From: Opitutia bacterium
Lineage (GTDB): Bacteria; Verrucomicrobiota; Kiritimatiellia; CAIQIC01; Lenti-01
Direction: 5' to 3'
Length of the DNA stretch: 42,771 nucleotides
NCBI GenBank assembly: GCA_009928955.1
Contig: SABN01000015.1
Span: 1-42,771, forward strand
Positions 18,306-26,072 of the stretch are shown piece after piece. Within the stretch, counting starts at the first letter, position 1, and each line of letters opens with the position of its first letter. The position numbers and the translations under genes were made by a program. The notes beneath the pieces are model-generated. The model ran no database searches. It was given only the letters and a program-made list of their open reading frames with translations, and was not told where the DNA came from.

Positions 18306-18344
18306 GGGGTTGCAAGTGGGGGCGGGAACTTATTTGATGTCCGG

Positions 18345-20990
18345 ATGAAATCCATTCAGCCGCAAGCTGCTTTGACAGGTCGCGACCGCGGGGCCCGGGG
18401 CCTTCTCCTTCTGGTGTTGTTCTTGGTCGCGGCGGGGATCGTGTTCCATGCGCTGTGGTCGCCGGGGGCGGTGCTGATGACGAGCGACGACAACCTGGGG
18501 CATGTTTCGGCGACCCGCCGGGTGATCCAGTCCTCTCCGCTGGCGAATTGGACGGGCGAATTGCTGTGGGGCCTGCCGGGCATATCGGGGCTGCATCTGT
18601 GGGCGTTGGCGATCGGGGTGCTGCCGCCGACGGTCTTCATGAACGTCTACCACGGGTTTTGCCTCGTGCTGGCGGCGTGGTTCCTGGCGCTGTACCTGAA
18701 GGACAAGGGGGTGGCGCCGGCGGCGTGCGCGCTGGGCGGGCTGGTGGCGTTCTGGGTGGGGACGAACCTGACGCTGACGTATGCGGGGCACATCGGCAAA
18801 TACGGGACGATGATGTTCCTGTCGATCGCGGTGTTCGCGCTGGGGCGGTGGGGGAAGACGGGCCGCGCGGCGTGGACGGTGGTGGCGGGTTCGGCGGCGG
18901 GGGCGATGTTCCTGGAGCAGCCGGACGTTTCGCTGTTCTGCACCTTGCTGTTGGCGCCGCTGGGGGTGTTCGAAGGGGTGCGCGCCGTGGGCGGCTGGAA
19001 GATCGTGGCGCTGGCGAACCAGGCGTGGGGGGGGGCGCTGGCGGCGGCCGTGCTGGCGGGCGGCACCTCGCTGGCGGCGATGGGGTCGGGCGTGACGGAA
19101 GTGCCCGGCGGGGAATCGGAGGCGGACCAGTGGGCGTACCTCACGCAATGGAGCCAGCCACCGGGCGAGAGCTTGGATTTCATCGCGCCGGGCTGGACGG
19201 GATGGCGGAGCGGCGAAGAGAGCGGGCCGTACTGGGGGAAGATGGGCCGGAGCGAGGGGTGGGAGCAGACGCGCCAAGGCTTCATGAATTTCAAGCTGGA
19301 GAACGTGTACGTGGGGGCGGTGCCGCTGTTGTTCGCGCTGATCGGGCTGGGAGAAGCGTTCCGGCGGCGGCGGAAGGCGGGGACGGAATCGGCCGCGGTC
19401 TTCGTGTGGGGCGGGCTGTGCGCGGTGGCGCTGCTGCTGGCGTTCGGGAAATATTTCCCGCTGTACCGGCCGATCAGCTGGCTGCCGGGATTCGGGAGCA
19501 TCCGCAATCCGAACAAGTTCATCCATTTCTTCCAGATGGCGTGGGGGGTGCTGGCGGCGTTCGGACTGGACGCGGCGCTGCGGATGGAAGGGGGCGCGTC
19601 GCGGAAATGGCGCTGGGGCGCGGGGATCGCGGCGGGTCTATTCCTGCTGGCGGGCCTGGCGCTGTGGGCGGATCTGGGCTCGGGCGCGGCGCGGCTGGCG
19701 GCGGCGGGATGGGGGCCGCTGGGCCGGGCGATCCAGTGGAACAAGGCGTTTGCCGTCACGTATGCGGGCGGGGCGTTCCTGGTCGGCGCGGGGATCCTGT
19801 GGCTGCTGGCGGGGAAAGTTTTCCACGGTGTGGAAAATAGCCGAGTGCCGAGCCCAAGCCGAAAGGCGCAGGGCGAACGCGAGGTCTATAGCGCCGCGCC
19901 TCCGCGCGGCGAGCGAGGGAGCGACAGCGACCGCAGCGGCAACAGTTTTCCACACCGTGGAAAAAACGGCGAAAATCTTCCACAGCGTGGAAAAAAGTTT
20001 TCCACGGCGTGGAAAACTTCGTGGGGCGCATGGTTGCCGGCCATGGTCGTGTTGTTCGACGCGGCGGCGATCTTGGCGCCGCGGTACATCCAGACGATGC
20101 CGCCGGGGTATGTGGCGGAGAACGAGCTGGTGCGCCAGCTGAAGCGCGAGCTGGGGCACAACCGGACGGCGATGGCGACGCAGGACGGGTTCTACAATCT
20201 GTGGCTGACGTATCTGTTCCCGTACCACGGAATCTCGTCGGTGAACGTGACGCAGCTGCCGCGGCCGCCGGCGGACTACACGGCGTTCTGGGGCGCGGTG
20301 AAGGATCCGGTGCGGATGTGGCAGTTGACGGCGGTGAGCCATGTGCTGGCGCACGGGCCGGTGGCGGCGCAACTGCTGGCGAATCCGGCGTGGGCGGCGC
20401 AGCTGGAGCGGTCGTGGGCGTATCAGCCGGCGGATGACGGCCGGGGCGGGGTGGCGACGCGGAGCGTGCCGCCGGGACCGAACGCGCCGGAGGTCGTGCT
20501 GAAGCTGAAGCCGGTGCCGCCGCGCGTGGCGGCGGTGTCGTCGTGGCGGGTGGTGGAGGACGAGGAGGCGCTGAAAACGCTGGCCGATCCGGCGTTCACG
20601 CCGTTTTCCACGGTGCTGCTGGCGCCGGGAACCCGGGTGGCGGCGGCGCCGTCGGGCGATCCGGGGCCGCCGGCCCGGATCGAGATTTCGCGCCTGACGC
20701 CGGGGCGGTGCGAATTCACGGTGGAGAACCGCGGGCCGGTGGTGGTGCGGGTGGCGGAGAAATACGATCCCAGCTGGCAGGCGACGGTGGATGGCAAGCG
20801 GGTGCCGGTGATCCGGTGCGACTTCATGTTCCAAGGCGTCGCGTTGGAGGAGGCGGGGACGCACGCCGTGGCGTTGCGCTATGCGCCGCCGTCCTTGCCC
20901 ATTTATCTGCAAGGGGCCGGAATCATGGCCGGCCTGGGGGCGGCGCTGTGGCTGGCGCTGACGCGCCGCCGGGGGGCGGCGGCGGCATGA
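18345..20990 (+). CDS. YfhO-like multispanning membrane protein
   Basis: The 881-residue protein has an N-terminal membrane helix, an external loop (residues about 35-90), many further helices up to about residue 490 and again at about 560-580. Its soluble C-terminal domain has VRVAEKYDPSWQATVDGKRVPV and ALRYAPPSLP, the pattern of YfhO-type proteins (GT-C-like fold; YfhO is linked to lipoteichoic acid glycosylation in Gram-positives). It probably handles lipid-linked sugars together with the GT2 enzyme encoded next, with which it overlaps by four bases. Residues about 492-557 are an Arg/Gly/Ser-rich, non-membrane stretch that carries four copies of a 19-bp palindrome (19819-20016) and looks like an in-frame insertion. 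The start ATG at 18345 gives a positively charged N-terminus before the first helix; there is no clear ribosome binding site (GTCCGG only). Confidence 0.75.
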   Translation: MKSIQPQAALTGRDRGARGLLLLVLFLVAAGIVFHALWSPGAVLMTSDDNLGHVSATRRVIQSSPLANWTGELLWGLPGISGLHLWALAIGVLPPTVFMNVYHGFCLVLAAWFLALYLKDKGVAPAACALGGLVAFWVGTNLTLTYAGHIGKYGTMMFLSIAVFALGRWGKTGRAAWTVVAGSAAGAMFLEQPDVSLFCTLLLAPLGVFEGVRAVGGWKIVALANQAWGGALAAAVLAGGTSLAAMGSGVTEVPGGESEADQWAYLTQWSQPPGESLDFIAPGWTGWRSGEESGPYWGKMGRSEGWEQTRQGFMNFKLENVYVGAVPLLFALIGLGEAFRRRRKAGTESAAVFVWGGLCAVALLLAFGKYFPLYRPISWLPGFGSIRNPNKFIHFFQMAWGVLAAFGLDAALRMEGGASRKWRWGAGIAAGLFLLAGLALWADLGSGAARLAAAGWGPLGRAIQWNKAFAVTYAGGAFLVGAGILWLLAGKVFHGVENSRVPSPSRKAQGEREVYSAAPPRGERGSDSDRSGNSFPHRGKNGENLPQRGKKFSTAWKTSWGAWLPAMVVLFDAAAILAPRYIQTMPPGYVAENELVRQLKRELGHNRTAMATQDGFYNLWLTYLFPYHGISSVNVTQLPRPPADYTAFWGAVKDPVRMWQLTAVSHVLAHGPVAAQLLANPAWAAQLERSWAYQPADDGRGGVATRSVPPGPNAPEVVLKLKPVPPRVAAVSSWRVVEDEEALKTLADPAFTPFSTVLLAPGTRVAAAPSGDPGPPARIEISRLTPGRCEFTVENRGPVVVRVAEKYDPSWQATVDGKRVPVIRCDFMFQGVALEEAGTHAVALRYAPPSLPIYLQGAGIMAGLGAALWLALTRRRGAAAA
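19819..19837. repeat. 19-bp palindrome copy 1 in the YfhO-like gene
   Basis: TTTTCCACGGTGTGGAAAA is a near-perfect dyad. It marks the left edge of the inserted stretch and contains no stop codon in any frame on either strand. Confidence 0.85.
19946..19964. repeat. 19-bp palindrome copy 2
   Basis: TTTTCCACACCGTGGAAAA is the exact reverse complement of copy 1, so the two copies bracket about 108 bases of low-complexity DNA in inverted orientation. Confidence 0.85.
19976..19994. repeat. 19-bp palindrome copy 3
   Basis: TCTTCCACAGCGTGGAAAA differs from copy 4 at two positions. It starts 11 bases after copy 2. Confidence 0.85.
19998..20016. repeat. 19-bp palindrome copy 4
   Basis: TTTTCCACGGCGTGGAAAA differs from copy 1 only at the central base. 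It lies three bases after copy 3 and marks the right edge of the inserted stretch, after which membrane-type coding resumes. Confidence 0.85.
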
Positions 20991-22021
20991 CCGGAGCGGG
21001 AGAAGACCGGCCGTTCCTGTCGGTGGTGATTCCGACGATGGGGCGGGACATCCTGATCCGCACGCTGGAATCGCTGGCGGCGGCGGAGGGGTTCGCCGGG
21101 ATCGAGGTGATCGTGGCCGGGCGGGTGCCGGATGCGGCGGTCGCCGCGCGGTTGCAGGAGTTTTGCAGGCGGCATGGAAACGTCCGGCATCTGGACATCC
21201 AGTTCGAGACGGGGGATTCGAGCCGCAAGAAGAACGCGGGGGCGGCGGCGGCGCGGGCGCCGCTGATCGCGTTTCTGGACGACGACGTGGTGGTGGCGCC
21301 GGACTGGCCCCAGCGGATTTCGGAGCCGTTCGCGGATGCGAAGGTCGGGCTGGCGAGCGGGCCGAGCCTGGTGCCGGAGGACCTCAACCGGATCGGGCGG
21401 TTGGCGGGGTTGGCGCTGTCGTCGCGGGCGGCGGGCTACGTGGCGGAGCGGTACCGGCAGAACCGCGCGACGAGCTATGCCATCGATTGGGACCGGGTGA
21501 TCGGCTGCAACGCGGCGTACCGGCGGGAGGCGTTCGCGCAGATGGGGGGATTTCCGGCGGACTTCTATCCGGGCGAGGAGATGATCGCCGCATACCGGAC
21601 GGAGCGGGCGGGGTGGACGCTGTTGTTCCTGCCAGCGGCGTGGGTGAACCACTATCCGCGGCAATCCCTGCGGCGGTTTTGGCGGCAGATGTGGGGCTAC
21701 GGGGCGACGCGCATCCGGCTGCTGCGGGGGGGGGTGTCGTTCACGCCGTGGCCGTTGATCCCCGGCCTCTGGGTGGGGGCGACGGCGGGGTTGCTCCTGC
21801 TGGCGCCGTTTTTCCCGTGGGCGCGCGGCCTGCTGGCGGCGGAGCTGGGCCTGTACGCCCTGCTGGCGCTGGCCGTGGCGGCGGAGACGGTGGCGCGGAC
21901 GCGGAGAGGGGGCGACGGGTGGCTGCTGGCCATGATTCCCTTGATGCATCTGGCCTACGGCCTGGCGGAATGGGCCGAAGCGCTGCGGCCGGGGAAGGAT
22001 TTCAGCGAGCGGGGCCGGTGA
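20987..22021 (+). CDS. Family 2 glycosyltransferase with membrane anchor
   Basis: The 344-residue product has a GT-A fold. It opens with LSVVIPTMGRD (residues 11-21), has the metal- and nucleotide-binding FLDDDVVV with Asp98-Asp100, and later GCNAAYRREAFAQMGGFPADFYPGEE, the acceptor-side GGF and catalytic acidic segment. Two to three hydrophobic helices at about 250-330 would anchor it to the inner membrane. The start codon overlaps the YfhO-like stop codon (ATGA), so both are likely coupled and act on the same envelope glycan. Sugar and acceptor are not predictable. A terminator follows at 22048. Confidence 0.87.
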   Translation: MTGAGEDRPFLSVVIPTMGRDILIRTLESLAAAEGFAGIEVIVAGRVPDAAVAARLQEFCRRHGNVRHLDIQFETGDSSRKKNAGAAAARAPLIAFLDDDVVVAPDWPQRISEPFADAKVGLASGPSLVPEDLNRIGRLAGLALSSRAAGYVAERYRQNRATSYAIDWDRVIGCNAAYRREAFAQMGGFPADFYPGEEMIAAYRTERAGWTLLFLPAAWVNHYPRQSLRRFWRQMWGYGATRIRLLRGGVSFTPWPLIPGLWVGATAGLLLLAPFFPWARGLLAAELGLYALLALAVAAETVARTRRGGDGWLLAMIPLMHLAYGLAEWAEALRPGKDFSERGR

Positions 22022-22047
22022 GGTCCGTTCTCTCCGGGCCGGGGGCG

Positions 22048-22077
22048 GGCGGGCAGATTCGGCCCGCCTCAATTTTC
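22048..22077 (+). terminator. Rho-independent terminator after the glycosyltransferase
   Basis: GGCGGGC (22048-22054) pairs with GCCCGCC (22062-22068) around AGATTCG, followed by TCAATTTTC. It separates the glycan genes from the channel operon. Confidence 0.6.
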
Positions 22078-22168
22078 TATCGACGGATGCGATTGTTTTT
22101 GAGAGCATGATACGAGTTGCAAGCTGCATGCGCGGCACCGAGATCAACATCAACAGCAGGGTATCGAT

Positions 22169-23545
22169 ATGGCCAAAGAAAAAGCGGTGGAATCGGGTGA
22201 GCAACTCACCAATGCTCGGGCAAACACCGATGCGAACGTCTGGATCCAGCTGATCGGGGCGCTGGTCATCACCTTGATCGTGTGTTTCGGCTTCCATTTC
22301 GGCGCCCAGCTCCACAATGAGGGATTGCTCAAGTTCGTCAACAACCTGGTCAACAAGCGCGGTCCCGTCCAATGGCTCGAACTGTACAGCTTTTTCGTCG
22401 TGGTGCTGTTCCTCATCCTGAAGTCCCGGCTCATCAGCGCGCAGATCCAGCACATCTACGACGACACGGCGCAGGTCGGCGGCGTGAACATGGACAACGA
22501 AGAAGAGCTGCAGCTGTTGCGCAAGCGCATCCATGAAGCCGGCGGCGATCTCAAGAGCATCATGCTGAGCCGGTTGGACCGGGGCCTGGGGCTTTGGCTG
22601 TCCACGAAGGACGTCGGCCGCGTGTCGGGCTGGATCAGCGCGGAAGGGGTCCGGGACAACGTGATGTCGGACATGACCTACACGCTGTCGCGCACGATGA
22701 TGTGGGTGATCCCGATCCTGGGCTTCATCGGAACGGTGCAGGGGTTGAGCGCGGCCGTGGGCGGATTCGCGGAATTCCTGTCGGGCGCGGCGGAACTGAC
22801 GGCCATCAAGGGGGCCATCGCCGAGGTGACCATCGGTCTGGGCGTGGCGTTCGACACGACGTTCCTGGCCCTGATGCTGGTGACCTTCGTGCAGTTCCCG
22901 CTGACGTCGATCATGCGCCGCGAGGCGACGTTGCTGTCGGAAATCGACATCTATCTGGACGAGCGCTTCATTTCGCGCCTGCCGTCGGCCGAGCAGCAGG
23001 CGGTGGTGATCGAAAACCTCGAGGATTCGATCGAAGCGGCCTTCCGCCGGTACATTCCGGATCCGGACCGCTACGAGGAAGTCTTCACGATCTCGATCGA
23101 CAAGGCGGCGGCGGAGATGGGCAAGCAGTTCGAGGAGCTGACCGCCCGGTATGTGCAAGCGCGCAAGACGGCCACCGACGAGGAAGTGCAAGCCTTGGCG
23201 GAGGCGATGGAGCACGCGCACAAGCGGGCGGCCGAACTGGCCGGCCAATACGCGAAGAGCGCCCAGGAGGTCCAGTCGACGCTGGGCGCGAGCCTCGAGA
23301 AAGCGGCGAACGCGGCGGGGATCGTCGAGCAGCAGATCGCGACCATCGCCAACTTGGGGGCGAAGGTCCAGGAGCTGTTGCAGGTGGAGCAGGCCTTGGA
23401 GCGGGCGATGGCGGGCGTCACCAGCGCCGACGAATTCCAGAAGACGTTCGCGCAGCTGCGCGAGCATTTGACGACCACCGACGAATTCTGCCGGCGCCTG
23501 AGCAAGCCGCGGGTGATCACCCTGCAAGAGGAAATCCGCGCCTAG
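22169..23545 (+). CDS. MotA/TolQ/ExbB-type proton channel protein with coiled-coil tail
   Basis: The 458-residue protein has four predicted membrane helices (about 23-46, 69-88, 176-198, 217-246). The third and fourth carry the family pattern: IPILGFIGTVQGLSAAVGGF (ExbB-like LGLLGTVxG) and AEVTIGLGVAFDTTFLALM with Thr221 in the place of the channel-lining Thr. Asp229 within the last helix is unusual. Residues 300-458 form a long Ala/Glu/Gln-rich coiled coil in the cytoplasm, longer than in TolQ or ExbB. Such proteins form a pentameric channel around an ExbD/TolR/MotB dimer and use the ion gradient to do mechanical work in the envelope. Two ExbD-like partners are encoded in the same operon. 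The ATG at 22169 has AGG at 22158-22160 as a weak ribosome binding site. Confidence 0.82.
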   Translation: MAKEKAVESGEQLTNARANTDANVWIQLIGALVITLIVCFGFHFGAQLHNEGLLKFVNNLVNKRGPVQWLELYSFFVVVLFLILKSRLISAQIQHIYDDTAQVGGVNMDNEEELQLLRKRIHEAGGDLKSIMLSRLDRGLGLWLSTKDVGRVSGWISAEGVRDNVMSDMTYTLSRTMMWVIPILGFIGTVQGLSAAVGGFAEFLSGAAELTAIKGAIAEVTIGLGVAFDTTFLALMLVTFVQFPLTSIMRREATLLSEIDIYLDERFISRLPSAEQQAVVIENLEDSIEAAFRRYIPDPDRYEEVFTISIDKAAAEMGKQFEELTARYVQARKTATDEEVQALAEAMEHAHKRAAELAGQYAKSAQEVQSTLGASLEKAANAAGIVEQQIATIANLGAKVQELLQVEQALERAMAGVTSADEFQKTFAQLREHLTTTDEFCRRLSKPRVITLQEEIRA

Positions 23546-23569
23546 GCCGGGCGAACGGAAGGCGCAGCC

Positions 23570-25567
23570 ATGCGGAACCCCTTTCGATCTCGGTTCTTCC
23601 GGCTGGGATGCGCGGCGGTCCTGCTGTGGGGCGCGGAGGCCCGGGGGCAGGCCCCCTTCAGCGTCCGCGTGCTGGCCGACGGCCTGCAAGAACCGCATGG
23701 CGTGGCGGTGCATCCGGTCACGGGGGAGATCTACGTTTCGGAAAAGGGCGGCGGCCGGATCCTGGTGCTGAGAAACGGCAAGATGGAGCCGGCCCTCGCG
23801 GCGGGCTGGACCGTGTCGAACGCGCTGCCCCGCTGGGCCATCACCCCGCAGGTCCCGATTGAAAAATGGATGTCCGCCGCGCTGCAGAAGCCGGGGCCGA
23901 TCTCGATCTCCACGAACGGGACCCTGTTCGTGGCGGAGCAGGATCCCAGCGGCCGCCTGCTGGAATTCTTCCCGAACGAAAAAGGACAGTATGCCGTCGC
24001 CTTGGGCGTGCCGGTGCCGTGGTTGGACCAGGAATTCCAATGGCGCGACCTGCAGGCCGACCGCCTCGGGCGCCTCTACGTGGTGGGGGCCGACGAGATC
24101 GGCTCCGACTTCATGAAGTTCGGTTCCGCGCTCGTGCGGGAGCCGGACGGGAACTGGTGGGTGATCGACTTCGGCCCCTTTGCAAACTTCTGCACGTTCG
24201 CGTTGTCGGCCAAGCAGGACGTGATGCTGCTCGGCGACCGGAACAAGGGGACGCTGTCGTGGTGGGAGGTGGACCGCCACATCATGCTGGGCGGGTCTCC
24301 GGAGGCCTCCGGGCGCGCCGACCTGTCGAGCTTGGCCATCTATCCGGACGGGGCGTTCATTTTGGGCCAGCAGTCCGCGCCCGGCAAGGCGGCCTTGGTG
24401 CGGGTGGATCCATTCACGGGCCAGCAGACGGTCTTGGCGGAGGGGCTCCAGTCCATTGGCGACATCGAGATGGACCGGGCGAACGGGCGGTATCTGGTGA
24501 CGGATCCGGCGGCGGGCCGCCTGCTGGAATACACCCCCAATCCGCCGATGAAATTCAACGAGGCGGCGATGCGCCAGATCGTGCGGTCGGTGGAGGGGAT
24601 GATGGGGTTGCCGACGGAGGCGCCCGCCTTCCTGAACAACTTCTTTGAAAAGCTGCAGGACGCCGCCAAGGGCATCCTGCCGGAGGAGGATTCGACGCAT
24701 GCGGTGTCCTTCAACCTGAGCGACATCGCCGGCAAGATGCCCATCGTGGCCGGGCGGGTGCGGGCGGCCGTGGAGGTGGAGGGGGCGGAGGAGGATCCGA
24801 TCGAGCAGGTGGAGTTCTTTTTGCTGTTCCCGAGCAAGGTGGTGATGACGGAGACGGCGGTCAGCCCCAGCCTGAGCTTTTTCTCGGCGCGGCGCAAAAG
24901 CGGCAAGGTGGAGCAGACCAAGCCGGTGTTCCAAGGCGAGGTGGGGGTGTATCGCGTTTCCGGAACGAACATGTCGAAGGTGGCTTCCGCGCCGGGCGGC
25001 CTGCACGTGCCGGTGGTCGTCTGCGGGATGGACCAGGCCGACGGGGGCATCTTTGTGAACCTGTCCTTCCTCGGCGCGGGCATCTACGGGGACTACTATC
25101 TCACCCTGTTCCAAGGTCCGCGCGAGCAGAAGGCCAAGCTGATGGTCAAGTCCGCCGCCGCGGTGAGCGGCACCATCACCTACGAGGCGTCGTTCATGGA
25201 AGAGGCCACCATCGCCGGCATGGAAGGCGAAAAGATCACCAAGGAACAGCTGAGCAACCTGCTGATCTCCGGTTTCAACTCCAACACGGCCGCGAACCGC
25301 TCCGTGGGCTGGCTCAAGCTGGGCCAGTTCCCGGCCAGCATGACGGTGGCATTCGGCGACAGCGGCGACACGCAGCTGACGGGCGCCCAAAGCGGGCTGA
25401 AGGAGATCGTCGAGAAGCGGCGGTTGGAAGGGAGCTTGGAGTCGGCGTCGGACATCGAGGCGATCGAGCCGGAGGAAGAGGCTTCCGCGCCCGTCCTCGC
25501 GCCCGAGCCGGCTCCGGCCGAAGGCGAGCCCGCCGCGGCGGAAGAGGCCGGGGAGCCCGGGCCATGA
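23570..25567 (+). CDS. Exported beta-propeller (NHL/SMP-30-like) protein of the channel operon
   Basis: The 665-residue protein starts with a cleavable signal peptide (RFFRLGCAAVLLWGAEARGQA, cut near residue 27). Residues about 30-320 consist of repeated blade-like segments, such as LADGLQEPHGVAVHPVTGEIYVSEK, a pattern of NHL or gluconolactonase-type propellers. The middle (about 340-600) is an alpha/beta region I do not recognise. The C-terminal 55 residues are Glu/Ala/Pro-rich. It should act in the periplasm, possibly as the load or sensor moved by the neighbouring channel; this is inference from position. It lies 24 bases after the channel gene and overlaps the next gene by four bases (ATGA). 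Confidence 0.7.
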   Translation: MRNPFRSRFFRLGCAAVLLWGAEARGQAPFSVRVLADGLQEPHGVAVHPVTGEIYVSEKGGGRILVLRNGKMEPALAAGWTVSNALPRWAITPQVPIEKWMSAALQKPGPISISTNGTLFVAEQDPSGRLLEFFPNEKGQYAVALGVPVPWLDQEFQWRDLQADRLGRLYVVGADEIGSDFMKFGSALVREPDGNWWVIDFGPFANFCTFALSAKQDVMLLGDRNKGTLSWWEVDRHIMLGGSPEASGRADLSSLAIYPDGAFILGQQSAPGKAALVRVDPFTGQQTVLAEGLQSIGDIEMDRANGRYLVTDPAAGRLLEYTPNPPMKFNEAAMRQIVRSVEGMMGLPTEAPAFLNNFFEKLQDAAKGILPEEDSTHAVSFNLSDIAGKMPIVAGRVRAAVEVEGAEEDPIEQVEFFLLFPSKVVMTETAVSPSLSFFSARRKSGKVEQTKPVFQGEVGVYRVSGTNMSKVASAPGGLHVPVVVCGMDQADGGIFVNLSFLGAGIYGDYYLTLFQGPREQKAKLMVKSAAAVSGTITYEASFMEEATIAGMEGEKITKEQLSNLLISGFNSNTAANRSVGWLKLGQFPASMTVAFGDSGDTQLTGAQSGLKEIVEKRRLEGSLESASDIEAIEPEEEASAPVLAPEPAPAEGEPAAAEEAGEPGP

Positions 25568-26070
25568 AGAGCGCCGAAGTCGACACCTCGGGATTCCAGA
25601 ACATCGTGCTGATGCTGATCGGCGTGCTGGTGATCATGTTGGTCAGCAACGTGCTGACCATCATCAGCAACCCGGAGAACATCAAGATCGGCGCCGTGGT
25701 CACCGGCACCGTCTACGACGAAACGGATGATGAAAAGACGTTCATCCCGCCCAAGTTCCAGAACATGCGCCAAGACCCCCTCTACATCGACGTGGAGGCC
25801 AACCGGCTCATCATCTATGGCGGCATCGCGAACGCGGAGAAGAAAGAGGTCGCGGCGCGGGATCTCATGTTCGAGGGGAACGAATTCGAGAAGTTCCTGG
25901 ACGAGGTGGAGCAGGTGAAGTCCACCCGCTACATCGTGCTGCTGCTGCGTCCCGGCAGCGCGGTTTTCCAGCGCCGTCTCCGCCAGGTGATCCGCGACCG
26001 CAAGATCGACGTGGGTTTCGAGCCGTGGGAAGCCGACCGCCCCATCGTGGTTGGCGTGGGGGGGGCCTAG
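25564..26070 (+). CDS. ExbD/TolR-like protein 1 with Asn at the membrane carboxylate position
   Basis: The 168-residue protein has one N-terminal membrane helix (about 12-35) and a periplasmic domain. The N-terminal block VDTSGFQNIVLMLIGVLVI aligns without gaps with MDLSSFTDIMTCILGILVL of the next gene; where that one and ExbD/TolR family members have the ion-carrying Asp, this protein has Asn13. Near the C-terminus YIVLLLRPGSAVFQ resembles FVCFFVRPDSYKVFQ of the partner, so the two are paralogues. The most likely role is as half of a heterodimeric stator plug in the MotA/ExbB-like channel encoded upstream. Translation is coupled to the propeller gene through an ATGA overlap. Confidence 0.72.
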   Translation: MKSAEVDTSGFQNIVLMLIGVLVIMLVSNVLTIISNPENIKIGAVVTGTVYDETDDEKTFIPPKFQNMRQDPLYIDVEANRLIIYGGIANAEKKEVAARDLMFEGNEFEKFLDEVEQVKSTRYIVLLLRPGSAVFQRRLRQVIRDRKIDVGFEPWEADRPIVVGVGGA

Positions 26071-26072
26071 CC

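Noticed and set aside
18310-18338. Promoter TTGCAA-17-TTTGAT for the YfhO-like gene.
   Set aside because: The -10 is poor and would leave almost no leader before the ATG at 18345; not strong enough to list.
19819-20016. CRISPR array.
   Set aside because: The units are short palindromes with irregular spacing (108, 11 and 3 bases between copies) inside a coding sequence, and no cas gene is present.
20604-20616. Fifth copy of the TTTTCCACGG palindrome.
   Set aside because: Only the left half (TTTTCCACGGTG) is present and the right half reads CTGCTGG; it lies in normal coding sequence and is probably chance.
20903-25390. Very long open frame on the minus strand.
   Set aside because: It is antisense to the glycosyltransferase, channel and propeller genes. 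Its translation is Arg/His/Leu/Gln-rich without domains, the usual shadow of GC-rich coding sequence.
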